A stretch of DNA of 11,373 nucleotides from an uncultured Collinsella sp. GTDB lineage: Bacteria > Actinomycetota > Coriobacteriia > Coriobacteriales > Coriobacteriaceae. A program made the position numbers and the translations under genes. The stretch covers positions 1-11,373 of the forward strand of contig CAUDZT010000071.1 of NCBI GenBank assembly GCA_958453935.1, written 5' to 3'. Shown here in pieces: positions 1 through 5,257 of the stretch. Within the stretch, counting starts at the first letter, position 1. Each line of letters opens with the position of its first letter. The notes beneath the pieces were generated by a model. It was not told the origin of the DNA. It saw only the letters and a program-made list of their open reading frames with translations, and ran no database searches.

Positions 1-42
1 ACGCTCGCGCCTCGACCGAGGTTCGAATCCATGCGGTGGCGG

Positions 43-105
43 CATAAAAGAAAAGCCCCCGTTGCCGGAGGCTTTCAATTTCGATTGGTGCGGCGTATAG
101 GATTC
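43..105 (-). repeat. Distal duplicate of tRNA-Arg 3' end plus terminator
   Basis: This 63-bp block is identical to 234-296. It holds a 20-nt copy of the tRNA-Arg tail (86-105: part of the T-loop, T-stem 3' strand, acceptor 3' strand and CCA) followed on the minus strand by the trailer and a terminator hairpin at 52-75 (stem of about 10 bp with a G-U pair, GCAA loop, T-rich tail). It lacks the anticodon and D-arms, so it cannot act as a tRNA. It may be cut from the same transcript as the tRNA if the proximal terminator leaks. Confidence 0.85.
52..75 (-). terminator. Distal copy of the tRNA-Arg terminator
   Basis: Minus-strand hairpin AAAGCCTCCG-GCAA-CGGGGGCTTT followed by a T-rich run broken by one C. 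It is an exact copy of the hairpin at 243-266 and would be the second terminator in series behind the tRNA. Confidence 0.75.
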
Positions 106-233
106 CGCGCATCCGCTCCGCGGATCCGCGCCGGCTTCGCCCGCCTGCCGGCGTGCTCGCCCGCTCGCTACGGACGCTCCGCGTCCGCTTCACGCTCGCG
201 CCTCGACCGAGGTTCGAATCCATGCGGTGGCGG
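106..233. repeat. Palindrome-rich spacer of the tRNA-Arg tail repeat
   Basis: This 128-bp GC-rich segment lies between the two tail copies. Visible hairpins are 111-125 (6-bp stem, TCC loop), 129-153 (7-bp arms CGCCGGC/GCCGGCG, 11-nt loop) and 171-187 (CGGACGC-TCC-GCGTCCG). Positions 105-199 match 5089-5183 behind tRNA-Leu with about 13 differences by eye. The right end carries GGTTCGAATCC on the plus strand (210-220), an inverted copy of the T-arm of the neighbouring tRNA-Arg. No RBS-supported gene is seen. Confidence 0.8.
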
Positions 234-242
234 CATAAAAGA

Positions 243-266
243 AAAGCCCCCGTTGCCGGAGGCTTT
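243..266 (-). terminator. tRNA-Arg terminator (proximal)
   Basis: Minus-strand hairpin starting 11 nt after the CCA end of tRNA-Arg: AAAGCCTCCG, loop GCAA, CGGGGGCTTT, then a T-rich tail. It has the form of a Rho-independent terminator. Confidence 0.85.
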
Positions 267-276
267 CAATTTCGAT

Positions 277-353
277 TGGTGCGGCGTATAGGATTCGAAC
301 CTATGACGTTCTGATTCGTAGTCAGACCCTCTATCCAGCTGAGGTAACGCCGC
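277..353 (-). tRNA. tRNA-Arg (anticodon ACG)
   Basis: A 77-nt minus-strand cloverleaf with encoded CCA (277-279). The acceptor strands GCGGCGT and ACGCCGC pair fully and the discriminator base is A. The D-arm contains CTCAGCTGGATAGAG. The anticodon stem TCTGA/TCAGA encloses loop CTACGAA, giving anticodon ACG (plus-strand 317-319), and the T-loop is TTCGAAT. ACG is normally edited to ICG to read CGU, CGC and CGA codons. A promoter lies just upstream, and the gene is followed by a terminator and the tandem tail repeat. Confidence 0.97.
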
Positions 354-365
354 AGCGCAAGACAT

Positions 366-394
366 ATAAAACCACTTTAGTTCGTTAGAGTCAA
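366..394 (-). promoter_or_regulatory. Promoter of tRNA-Arg
   Basis: On the minus strand, a -35 TTGACT (389-394) and a -10-like TTTTAT (366-371) are separated by 17 bp, about 12 nt upstream of the mature tRNA. The -35 is strong and the -10 matches the consensus at four of six positions. Confidence 0.6.
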
Positions 395-433
395 GCAAAA
401 TCTCAAACTTTTTTTTGCGCGGGCCGCAATTTG

Positions 434-811
434 TCACGCTGCACCACAAGCATCAGCGCTTCTTGTGCGATCGATTGGCTTCTCAATCACATCGAACCCG
501 GCGCCAAGCTCCCCCAAAAGCGAACGCACCCGTTGGGCGCAGTCGTAGTCGGCAAACGAGATACTCAGCATGCGCGCCACCTGGTTAGAAGTTCCCACCT
601 CATAAAACCGTTCAAGCGCCACAAGCCCCTCGTGCGTCACAAAGGTCTCGACCACATGCGGCGACTCTTCATAGCACCATTGCGTCAATGGTCCCTCACT
701 CGTCTGCCGAACCACCAAGCCACCCATACCCGACGGCTCGCACGTTACCAGCAGGTACTCCTCGCCCTCATCGCGCTGGAACAAAACAACCCGCTCGTCG
801 AACAGCTCCAT
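434..811 (-). CDS. Hypothetical protein, 125 aa
   Basis: I do not recognise this family. The protein is small, acidic and soluble-looking, with no signal peptide or membrane segment. Its first half looks like beta strands (ELFDERVVLFQRD, EEYLLVTCEPSG, GGLVVRQTSEGPL); the second half looks helical, with YDCAQRVRSLLGELGAGFDVI near the C-terminus, which suggests a compact alpha/beta domain. ATG at 811 is chosen because AAGGGG lies 5 nt upstream; an in-frame GTG at 814 is only 2 nt from it. The gene is flanked by the serS terminator upstream and tRNA-Arg downstream, so it is probably transcribed alone. A GAAC-N4-GTTC dyad about 60 nt upstream suggests possible SOS control. The overlapping plus-strand frame (431-1024) has no comparable start signal. 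Confidence 0.75.
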   Translation of the reverse strand: MELFDERVVLFQRDEGEEYLLVTCEPSGMGGLVVRQTSEGPLTQWCYEESPHVVETFVTHEGLVALERFYEVGTSNQVARMLSISFADYDCAQRVRSLLGELGAGFDVIEKPIDRTRSADACGAA

Positions 812-844
812 CACATCCCCTTTCTCTTGCTCTTAGTTAGCAAA

Positions 845-883
845 AGCATAGCAGGTAGATGGCTGTATACAGAACAGTTGTTC
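845..883 (-). promoter_or_regulatory. LexA-like dyad and putative promoter of the 125-aa gene
   Basis: GAACAGTTGTTC (872-883) is a perfect GAAC-N4-GTTC dyad, the core of the Gram-positive LexA/SOS box. A second palindrome, CTGTATACAG (863-872), abuts it. On the minus strand a -10-like TATGCT lies at 845-850, and a weak -35-like TTCTGT (869-874) with an 18-bp spacer overlaps the dyad, where a repressor could act. The dyad is clear to see; the LexA assignment is inference. Confidence 0.4.
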
Positions 884-938
884 GTGTGTTTTCTATTGAG
901 CTGTCCGCACGGCATGGTATGGACCTGCGCACGAAATA

Positions 939-960
939 GGGCGCCCCCGAAGGAGCGGCC
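939..960 (-). terminator. serS terminator
   Basis: The minus-strand hairpin begins about 24 nt after the serS stop: GGCCGCTCC, loop TTCG, GGGGCGCCC, with one C-C mismatch and one G-U pair, followed by TATTTCG. The UUCG loop and GC-rich stem fit an intrinsic terminator with a short T-tract. Confidence 0.65.
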
Positions 961-984
961 TTGCATATCGCCTATGCAGCCAAG

Positions 985-2268
985 TTACGCGACCGGCTCG
1001 ATCTTCTCGAGGCCGCCCATGTAGGGACGCAGGACCTCGGGGATCGTGATGGTGCCGTCGGCGTTCTGGTAGTTCTCCAGAATGGCAGCCATGGTACGGC
1101 CAGCCGGCAGGCCGGAACCGTTAAGGGTGTGCAGGTAGCGCGAACCCTTGAAGTTCTCGGGGTCGCGATACTTGATGTTGGCGCGACGGGCCTGGAAGTC
1201 ACCGCAGTTGGAGCAGGAGCTGATCTCCTTGTAGGCGTTGTAGCTCGGCAGCCAGACCTCGATGTCGTAGGTCTGACGGGCAGAGAAGCCCAAGTCGCCG
1301 GTGCACAGGCTAATCACGCGATACGGAAGGCCCAGCTGCTGCAGCAGGTACTCGGCCTCGGCGGTCATGCTTTCGAGCTCCCCGTCGGACTCCTCCGGCT
1401 TAGCGAACTTGACCATCTCGACCTTGTCGAACTCGTGCTGACGGATGATGCCGCGGGTGTCGCGACCAGCGGAGCCGGCCTCCTCGCGGAAGCAGGGGGT
1501 GAAGGCGGTGTAGCGGCGCGGCAGGGTATCGGCGTCGAGGACCTCACCGGCGTGCAGGTTGGTGAGCACGACCTCGGCGGTGGGGATCAGGAAGTTGTCG
1601 CCCGAGACGTGATAGGCGTCGTCCTCGAACTTGGGCAGCTGGCCCGTGCCGAACATGGTCTGACGCTTGACGACGATGGGCGGCCACCACTCCTTGAAGC
1701 CACGGCTCGTGTGCGTGTCCAGGAAGAAGTTGATAAGGGCGCGCTCCAAGCGGGCGCCGGCGCCACCGAGAACGGTGAAGCGGCTGCCGGAGAGCTTGTT
1801 GCCACGCTCGAAGTCGAGGATGTCCAGATCGGTACCCAGGTCCCAGTGCGGCTTAAAGTCGAAGTCGAACTCGCGCGGGGTGCCCCAACGACGGCGCTCG
1901 ATATTCTCGTCCTCGTCTTTGCCGTACGGCGTGGCCTCGCAAGGAATGTTGGGCAGGTGAGCCATGAAGTCGTACTGCTCCTGCTCGAGAGCAGTGCGGC
2001 GCTCGGCCAGACCGTCAATCTTCTCGTTGACGGCGCGCACGGCCTCCTTGGCGGCCTCGGCCTCGTCCTTCTTGCCCTCCTTCATCAGGGCGCCGATCTT
2101 CTTGGACTCGGCGTTGCGTGTGGCCTGGAGCTCCTCGACCTCGGTGATGACGGCACGACGCTCGTCGTCGAGCTCAAAGAACTTCTCGCGATCCCAAGAC
2201 GTCTGGCGGTTAGCCATGGCGACATCGATGGCATCGGGGTTCTCGCGAACAAACTTGATATCAAGCAT
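985..2268 (-). CDS. serS: Serine--tRNA ligase (SerRS)
   Basis: This cytosolic class II synthetase charges tRNA-Ser (and tRNA-Sec where present) with serine through seryl-adenylate. The 427-aa length is typical of bacterial SerRS. The N-terminus MLDIKFVRENPD is the family signature and is followed by a charged, heptad-like segment (about residues 25-100) matching the coiled-coil arm that grips the long variable arm of tRNA-Ser. The catalytic core shows the serine-binding TAE (about 230-232), motif 2 TPCFREEAG (FRxE near 260-263) and motif 3 GLPAGRTMAAILENYQ (about 386-401). ATG at 2268 is chosen over the upstream in-frame ATG at 2295 because GGAGG sits 5 nt before it and conservation starts there. 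The gene appears monocistronic, with its own promoter region and terminator. No T-box structure was recognised in the short leader. Confidence 0.97.
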   Translation of the reverse strand: MLDIKFVRENPDAIDVAMANRQTSWDREKFFELDDERRAVITEVEELQATRNAESKKIGALMKEGKKDEAEAAKEAVRAVNEKIDGLAERRTALEQEQYDFMAHLPNIPCEATPYGKDEDENIERRRWGTPREFDFDFKPHWDLGTDLDILDFERGNKLSGSRFTVLGGAGARLERALINFFLDTHTSRGFKEWWPPIVVKRQTMFGTGQLPKFEDDAYHVSGDNFLIPTAEVVLTNLHAGEVLDADTLPRRYTAFTPCFREEAGSAGRDTRGIIRQHEFDKVEMVKFAKPEESDGELESMTAEAEYLLQQLGLPYRVISLCTGDLGFSARQTYDIEVWLPSYNAYKEISSCSNCGDFQARRANIKYRDPENFKGSRYLHTLNGSGLPAGRTMAAILENYQNADGTITIPEVLRPYMGGLEKIEPVA

Positions 2269-2298
2269 TAGATCCTCCGGCGATATACATTCCATTTA

Positions 2299-2355
2299 GG
2301 TTGCAACCTTGTACATGTATGGGCAAGTATATACTTATGAGCGTTTACGACCCAA
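2299..2355. promoter_or_regulatory. Divergent promoter region with palindromes (serS / small membrane protein)
   Basis: Three perfect palindromes are packed between the divergent starts: GGTTGCAACC (2299-2308), TACATGTA (2312-2319) and AAGTATATACTT (2325-2336). The last contains TATACT on both strands. For serS (minus), TATACT at 2326-2331 pairs with TTGGGT at 2350-2355 over an 18-bp spacer. For the plus-strand gene, TATACT at 2330-2335 has TTGTAC at 2309-2314, but only a 15-bp spacer. A bidirectional promoter with overlapping -10 elements is plausible. Confidence 0.4.
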
Positions 2356-2379
2356 CTCAACTACGCAAGAAGGCACCCA

Positions 2380-2553
2380 ATGGACGCAGTTTTTTCCTTT
2401 TTGTTTGGCACCCGCACCGGTTTTGCCATCCTTTTCGCCGGCGGCATCCTGCTGTTTGCGATTATTGCCTTTGTAATGGAGAAGCGCACCCATAAGATGT
2501 ATGTCGACCGCGGCCCCAAGTCCGAGGACGAAGAAGACAGCTTCTGGGACTAG
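2380..2553 (+). CDS. Small single-pass membrane protein, 57 aa
   Basis: The ATG is preceded by AGAAGG at a 6-nt gap and the frame is open to TAG at 2551. The product starts MDAVFSFLFGTRTG, then has one hydrophobic helix (about residues 15-33, FAILFAGGILLFAIIAFVM), a basic stretch EKRTHK, and an acidic tail ending EDEEDSFWD. Positive charges directly after the helix suggest an N-out, C-in orientation with a cytoplasmic acidic tail. The function is unknown and I do not recognise the family. It is the only plus-strand gene here, divergent from serS and convergent with proC. The clear RBS, the amphipathic design and the fit between two regulatory regions argue that it is real despite its size. 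Confidence 0.7.
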   Translation: MDAVFSFLFGTRTGFAILFAGGILLFAIIAFVMEKRTHKMYVDRGPKSEDEEDSFWD

Positions 2554-2563
2554 CCTGCCAATG

Positions 2564-2696
2564 GGGACAGGTTTATTTTGGTTGGTTTTATCTGGGCAAA
2601 CGCAAGTGCCCCGCAACTGGAATTGAGCCAGTTGCGGGGCACTTTTCGCTAAAAGGACAAAACCGCAGGAAAAACCTGCCAACATAAACCTGTCCC
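2564..2696. repeat. REPIN/MITE-like inverted-repeat element
   Basis: GGGACAGGTTTAT (2564-2576) and its exact inverse ATAAACCTGTCCC (2684-2696) flank a segment of about 130 bp with a 17-bp perfect hairpin in the middle. Similarity continues inward imperfectly for another ~14 bp (TTGG..GGTTTT on both inward-reading arms). It fills the gap between two convergent genes. GGGACAGG-type termini remind me of REP sequences mobilised by RAYT (IS200-like Y1) transposases; no transposase is present here, so the assignment is inference. Confidence 0.6.
2604..2644. terminator. 17-bp perfect hairpin, likely bidirectional terminator
   Basis: AAGTGCCCCGCAACTGG (2604-2620) and its exact inverse at 2628-2644 enclose a 7-nt loop. 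It lies between the small plus-strand gene and proC, which converge on it. A short TTTT is embedded in the plus-strand 3' arm and flank; the minus side is poorer in T. Termination is likely but not certain. Confidence 0.6.
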
Positions 2697-2710
2697 TTTT
2701 TTGGTCGGTT

Positions 2711-3481
2711 TTACTGGAGGGTTGCGTCGATTGCCTTGACCAGGGCGCTGCGCATGCCGGCGTCCTCGAGCGCAACGACGCCCTTGATGGTGGCGCCGCC
2801 GGGCGAGCACACAGCATCCTTCATCGCTGCGGGATGCTGGCCAGTTGCAAGCTGCAGCTTTGCCGTACCCAGCACCATCTGGCTCACAATGCGATAGGCA
2901 TCAGCGCGCGGAATACCGTGCTTGACCGCTGCATCGCCCAGGGCCTCGATTGCCATAGCGACAAATGCCGGAGCGCAACCACCCACCGTGCCGCCCACGA
3001 ACAGCAGGCTCGTATCGAGCTCGACCACCGCACCGAGCTTGCCAAGCAGATCAAGCACCACTGCGCTCTGCTCATCACTAAGCGTGGAAGCCTTCTCGCA
3101 AGCGATGACGCCCTCGCCCACCGAAACCGGCGTGTTGGGCACCGTCGAGATATGCGCGACGCCCGGCAGGACCTGCTCCCACTTGGCACTGTCCCAGGTC
3201 CAGGCAACCGACAGAACGACCTTTTTGGCAAGAGCATCCTTGAGCGGGGCGAATATCTCCTCGATCATATACGGTTTGACCGCAGCGACCACGATATCGG
3301 ATGCGGCGACAACCTCGGCGGCATCGTGGCAGGCGACCATGCCGCGCGCCTCGCAGCGCTCAACCAGTGCGTCGTAGCGACCCGCGCAGGCGCACATGTC
3401 GCTCGCAGCTACACCGGCAGCGATCCAGCCATCGGCCATAGCGCTCGCCATATTGCCAAAACCGACAAATCCAATCTTCAT
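2711..3481 (-). CDS. proC: Pyrroline-5-carboxylate reductase
   Basis: ProC carries out the last step of proline synthesis in the cytoplasm, reducing 1-pyrroline-5-carboxylate to L-proline with NAD(P)H. The 256-aa product is near the usual 260-270. It opens with MKIGFVGFGNMASAM, the dinucleotide-binding GxGxM fold, and has VKPYMIEEI (around 69-77) and PNTPVSVGEG, both typical. The C-terminal dimerisation domain carries the signature region KDAVCSPGGATIKGVVALE, close to the canonical SPGGTTIAGL. AAAGGA lies 9 nt before the ATG. It is the last gene of a likely SPFH-rlmH-proC transcript, 73 nt after rlmH, although the gap could hold a separate promoter. Transcription would run into the inverted-repeat element and hairpin downstream. 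Confidence 0.95.
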   Translation of the reverse strand: MKIGFVGFGNMASAMADGWIAAGVAASDMCACAGRYDALVERCEARGMVACHDAAEVVAASDIVVAAVKPYMIEEIFAPLKDALAKKVVLSVAWTWDSAKWEQVLPGVAHISTVPNTPVSVGEGVIACEKASTLSDEQSAVVLDLLGKLGAVVELDTSLLFVGGTVGGCAPAFVAMAIEALGDAAVKHGIPRADAYRIVSQMVLGTAKLQLATGQHPAAMKDAVCSPGGATIKGVVALEDAGMRSALVKAIDATLQ

Positions 3482-3554
3482 ATCTCATAGTCCTTTCAGA
3501 CACATTCCTCAAAACGAAAGGTATTGTCCCACGCCATTGTTTCGTATTGCCGAC

Positions 3555-4025
3555 CTATTTGTGATACGGCTCGCCACGACTGATCTTGCAGGCACGGTAA
3601 ATCTGCTCTAGCAGCACCACACGCGCCAGGTTATGCGGCAAAGTAATGCGTCCAAAGCTGAGCATCTCGTCGGCGCGGGCGCGCACCTCATCACTCACGC
3701 CGTCCGAACCGCCGATTACAAAGGCAATGTCGCTGCTGCCTCGCAGCATAAGATCGTCGAGCCTCGCCGAGAGCTCCTCACTCGAACGCTCCTTGCCCTC
3801 GATAGCCAGCAGGATCACATGCGCTCGAGACGGCAAGGCAGCAAGAATCGCCGCCCCTTCCTTGTCACGCGCGGCATCCACACCGCCCGCCTTGGCCGGG
3901 TCGATATCGGCCACCTCGCGCATATCCACCTTGGCATAGGCGCCCAGACGCTTCGTGTACTCAGCGCAGGCATCCTTCCAAAAGCGCTCTTTGAGCTTGC
4001 CAACACAAACGACGGTGTATTTCAC
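3555..4025 (-). CDS. rlmH: 23S rRNA (pseudouridine1915-N3)-methyltransferase RlmH
   Basis: RlmH is a SPOUT-class methyltransferase that methylates pseudouridine 1915 in helix 69 of 23S rRNA, acting on assembled 70S ribosomes with S-adenosylmethionine. At 156 aa the length is standard. Diagnostic segments are LLAIEGKERSSEELSARL (middle), FVIGGSDGVSDEV (SAM-binding knot loop) and the C-terminal TLPHNLARVVLLEQIYRA ending GEPYHK. The start is GTG at 4025, with AAAGGAG 9 nt upstream lying inside the last codons of the SPFH gene. Only 6 nt separate the two genes, so translational coupling is likely. Nothing looks damaged. Confidence 0.96.
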   Translation of the reverse strand: MKYTVVCVGKLKERFWKDACAEYTKRLGAYAKVDMREVADIDPAKAGGVDAARDKEGAAILAALPSRAHVILLAIEGKERSSEELSARLDDLMLRGSSDIAFVIGGSDGVSDEVRARADEMLSFGRITLPHNLARVVLLEQIYRACKISRGEPYHK

Positions 4026-4031
4026 GCGTGC

Positions 4032-4970
4032 CTACTCCTTTGAATCGTTTTGAACTTTGCCGGCGGCCAGCATCTGCTCGAACATCGAGGCCGACTGCGA
4101 AAAGTCGCTCGGCAGCACGACCGTCGAGGTTTTACCCGTGCGAGCGAACTCCGTCATCATCTCGGACCACTGCGTAAACATGAACAGTTGGTTGGCCTCG
4201 TCATTGCCGACACCCGTCTCCTGGATGATCTCGAGCGAATCTTTGATACCCAGTGCGATGGCCTTGCGCTGGTTGGCGATGCCCTCGCCCGCCTTTTCCA
4301 TTGCCTCGGCCTCGGCGGTCGCCTCGGTAACGCGCTTGATGCGGTCTGCCTCGGCGAGCTCCTGTGCCGCAGCGCGCTTGCGCTGGGCGGCGTTGATGTC
4401 GTTCATGGAGTTCTCAACCTCGGTCGGCAGTGCGATTTTGGTGATGAGCGTCGACACGAGGGTGAAGCCGTAGGCGGCCATCTGCTCGGAAACGGTAGCG
4501 TTGACATCCTTGGCGATGTCATCCTTCTTGGCAAAGACCTCATCGAGTGTGTAGACGGGGATGGAGGAGCGCAGGGCGTCGGTGATGAAGTCGCGCATCT
4601 GGTCGACGGGCTCCTGCAGCATGTAGTAGCTCTTGTAGATGCCCGAATCTGCCGGGCCGGCGCCCATGTCATAGCTCACGTGGTACTGAGCGGAGACCTC
4701 AAGGCCAATGGTCACGTTGTCCTGGGTCTTAACGTCGATGCCAAAACCATTTTTCATGGTGCGCAGACTCACCGTGGCGGCCTTGCGGTCAATCACGGGC
4801 ACCTTCACGTGGAAGCCCGCGTTGACGATACGATTGAACTTACCCAAGCGCTCGATGATCACAGCGTGCTGCTGCTCAACGACGTAGCAGGCGTTGGGGA
4901 GCAGCAACAACAGGATGATGATGGGAATCAAAAGGCTGGTAAGGGCGGCGATGATACCGGAAAACAGCAT
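4032..4970 (-). CDS. SPFH/Band 7 (stomatin-like) membrane protein
   Basis: This is a membrane-anchored SPFH protein. Such proteins form large oligomeric rings that organise membrane microdomains and often modulate proteases or channels; the specific role here is unknown. The 312-aa product has one N-terminal hydrophobic anchor (about residues 2-26, with SLLIPIIILLLLLP). The PHB domain starts at VVEQQHAVIIERLGKFNRIV and continues through GFHVKVPVIDRKAATVSLR. A helical Ala/Glu-rich stretch follows (about 195-235, RKRAAAQELAEADRIKRVTE) as in flotillins and stomatins, and the tail is polar. ATG at 4970 is preceded by AGAGGAGA at about 5 nt; the ATG at 4991 lacks this. No NfeD partner gene is adjacent. 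It heads the rlmH-proC group and begins about 60 nt after the tRNA-Leu tail repeat. Confidence 0.9.
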   Translation of the reverse strand: MLFSGIIAALTSLLIPIIILLLLLPNACYVVEQQHAVIIERLGKFNRIVNAGFHVKVPVIDRKAATVSLRTMKNGFGIDVKTQDNVTIGLEVSAQYHVSYDMGAGPADSGIYKSYYMLQEPVDQMRDFITDALRSSIPVYTLDEVFAKKDDIAKDVNATVSEQMAAYGFTLVSTLITKIALPTEVENSMNDINAAQRKRAAAQELAEADRIKRVTEATAEAEAMEKAGEGIANQRKAIALGIKDSLEIIQETGVGNDEANQLFMFTQWSEMMTEFARTGKTSTVVLPSDFSQSASMFEQMLAAGKVQNDSKE

Positions 4971-5033
4971 GGTCTCTCCTCTGATAGGCACACGTTGCCA
5001 TTAGGATACCCGTCCAAGGAGATCGTGCATAAC

Positions 5034-5057
5034 AAAAAGCTCCCATTGCTGGGAGCT
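5034..5057 (-). terminator. Distal copy of the tRNA-Leu terminator
   Basis: Minus-strand AGCTCCCA-GCAA-TGGGAGCT followed by TTTT. Compared with the proximal copy, one G-U pair has become A-U, so pairing is kept. It should end read-through from tRNA-Leu before the SPFH gene. Confidence 0.8.
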
Positions 5058-5068
5058 CTTTCAATCAA

Positions 5069-5086
5069 TGGTGCGGGCGAAAGGAC
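5069..5086 (-). repeat. 18-nt fragment of tRNA-Leu 3' end
   Basis: An exact copy of the tRNA-Leu tail from the last T-loop bases through T-stem, acceptor strand CGCCCGC, discriminator A and CCA. It has no tRNA body and joins the palindromic spacer directly inside the T-loop. Confidence 0.85.
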
Positions 5087-5215
5087 GTCCGCGTATCCGC
5101 TTCGCGGATCCGCACCGGCTTCGCCCGCCTGCCGGCGGACTCGCCAGCTCGCTAAAAACGCTCCGCGTTTTCTTTACGCTCGCTCCTTCGCAGGTTCAAG
5201 TCCCCGCGGTGGGCC
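5087..5215. repeat. Palindrome-rich spacer of the tRNA-Leu tail repeat
   Basis: This 129-bp segment is homologous to the tRNA-Arg spacer (5089-5183 against 105-199, roughly 86% by eye). Hairpins at 5095-5109 (ATCCGC-TTC-GCGGAT) and 5155-5171 (AAAACGC-TCC-GCGTTTT) correspond to 111-125 and 171-187. The second differs from the Arg version by three compensated base pairs. The right end holds GGTTCAAGTCC on the plus strand, the inverted T-arm of tRNA-Leu. Confidence 0.8.
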
Positions 5216-5220
5216 CATAA

Positions 5221-5246
5221 CAAAAAAGCCCCCATTGCTGGGAGCT
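5221..5246 (-). terminator. tRNA-Leu terminator (proximal)
   Basis: Minus-strand AGCTCCCA-GCAA-TGGGGGCT (one G-U pair) followed by TTTTTT. It starts about 11 nt after the CCA of tRNA-Leu. Confidence 0.88.
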
Positions 5247-5257
5247 CTTTCAATCAA

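Larger units (their letters stand above)
1..296 (-). repeat. Tandem 191-bp tRNA-Arg tail repeat (two partial units)
   Basis: Positions 1-105 are identical to 192-296, a direct repeat with period 191 bp; the window opens inside a unit, so further copies may lie to the left. Read on the minus strand, each unit contains the 3' end of tRNA-Arg including CCA, a short A/T-rich trailer, a GCAA-loop terminator, a T-rich stretch ending in ATG, and a GC-rich palindromic spacer. The right-hand copy is part of the intact tRNA-Arg gene; the left-hand copy begins abruptly inside the T-loop. No protein gene is supported here. The design resembles the E. coli tyrT locus, where ~178-bp repeats each carry the last 19 bp of tRNA-Tyr; that comparison is from general knowledge, not a search. 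Confidence 0.9.

Noticed and set aside
1..240. A CRISPR array, suggested by direct repeats
   Set aside because: The period is 191 bp and the repeated part is a tRNA tail with a terminator; there are no short spaced repeats and no cas genes.
431..1024. A 197-codon plus-strand frame overlapping the 125-aa gene
   Set aside because: It runs through the serS terminator and across the end of serS, and lacks an RBS. The minus-strand gene has a good RBS and plausible composition.
961..2271. A 436-codon plus-strand open frame antisense to serS
   Set aside because: It mirrors serS, whose high GC at third codon positions removes stops on the opposite strand. The predicted protein is low-complexity (Leu/Val/Gly-rich) with no family motif, while serS on the other strand is unmistakable.
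2269..2560. A T-box or other amino-acid-responsive leader for serS
   Set aside because: The leader is short, and I could not find a T-box sequence (TGGNACCGCG-like) or an antiterminator pair.
5190..5215. A real plus-strand tRNA, suggested by the GGTTCAAGTCC T-arm and following acceptor-like sequence
   Set aside because: The upstream sequence is the palindromic spacer; there is no D-arm or anticodon arm, and the T-stem does not pair well. The same holds at the other two loci.
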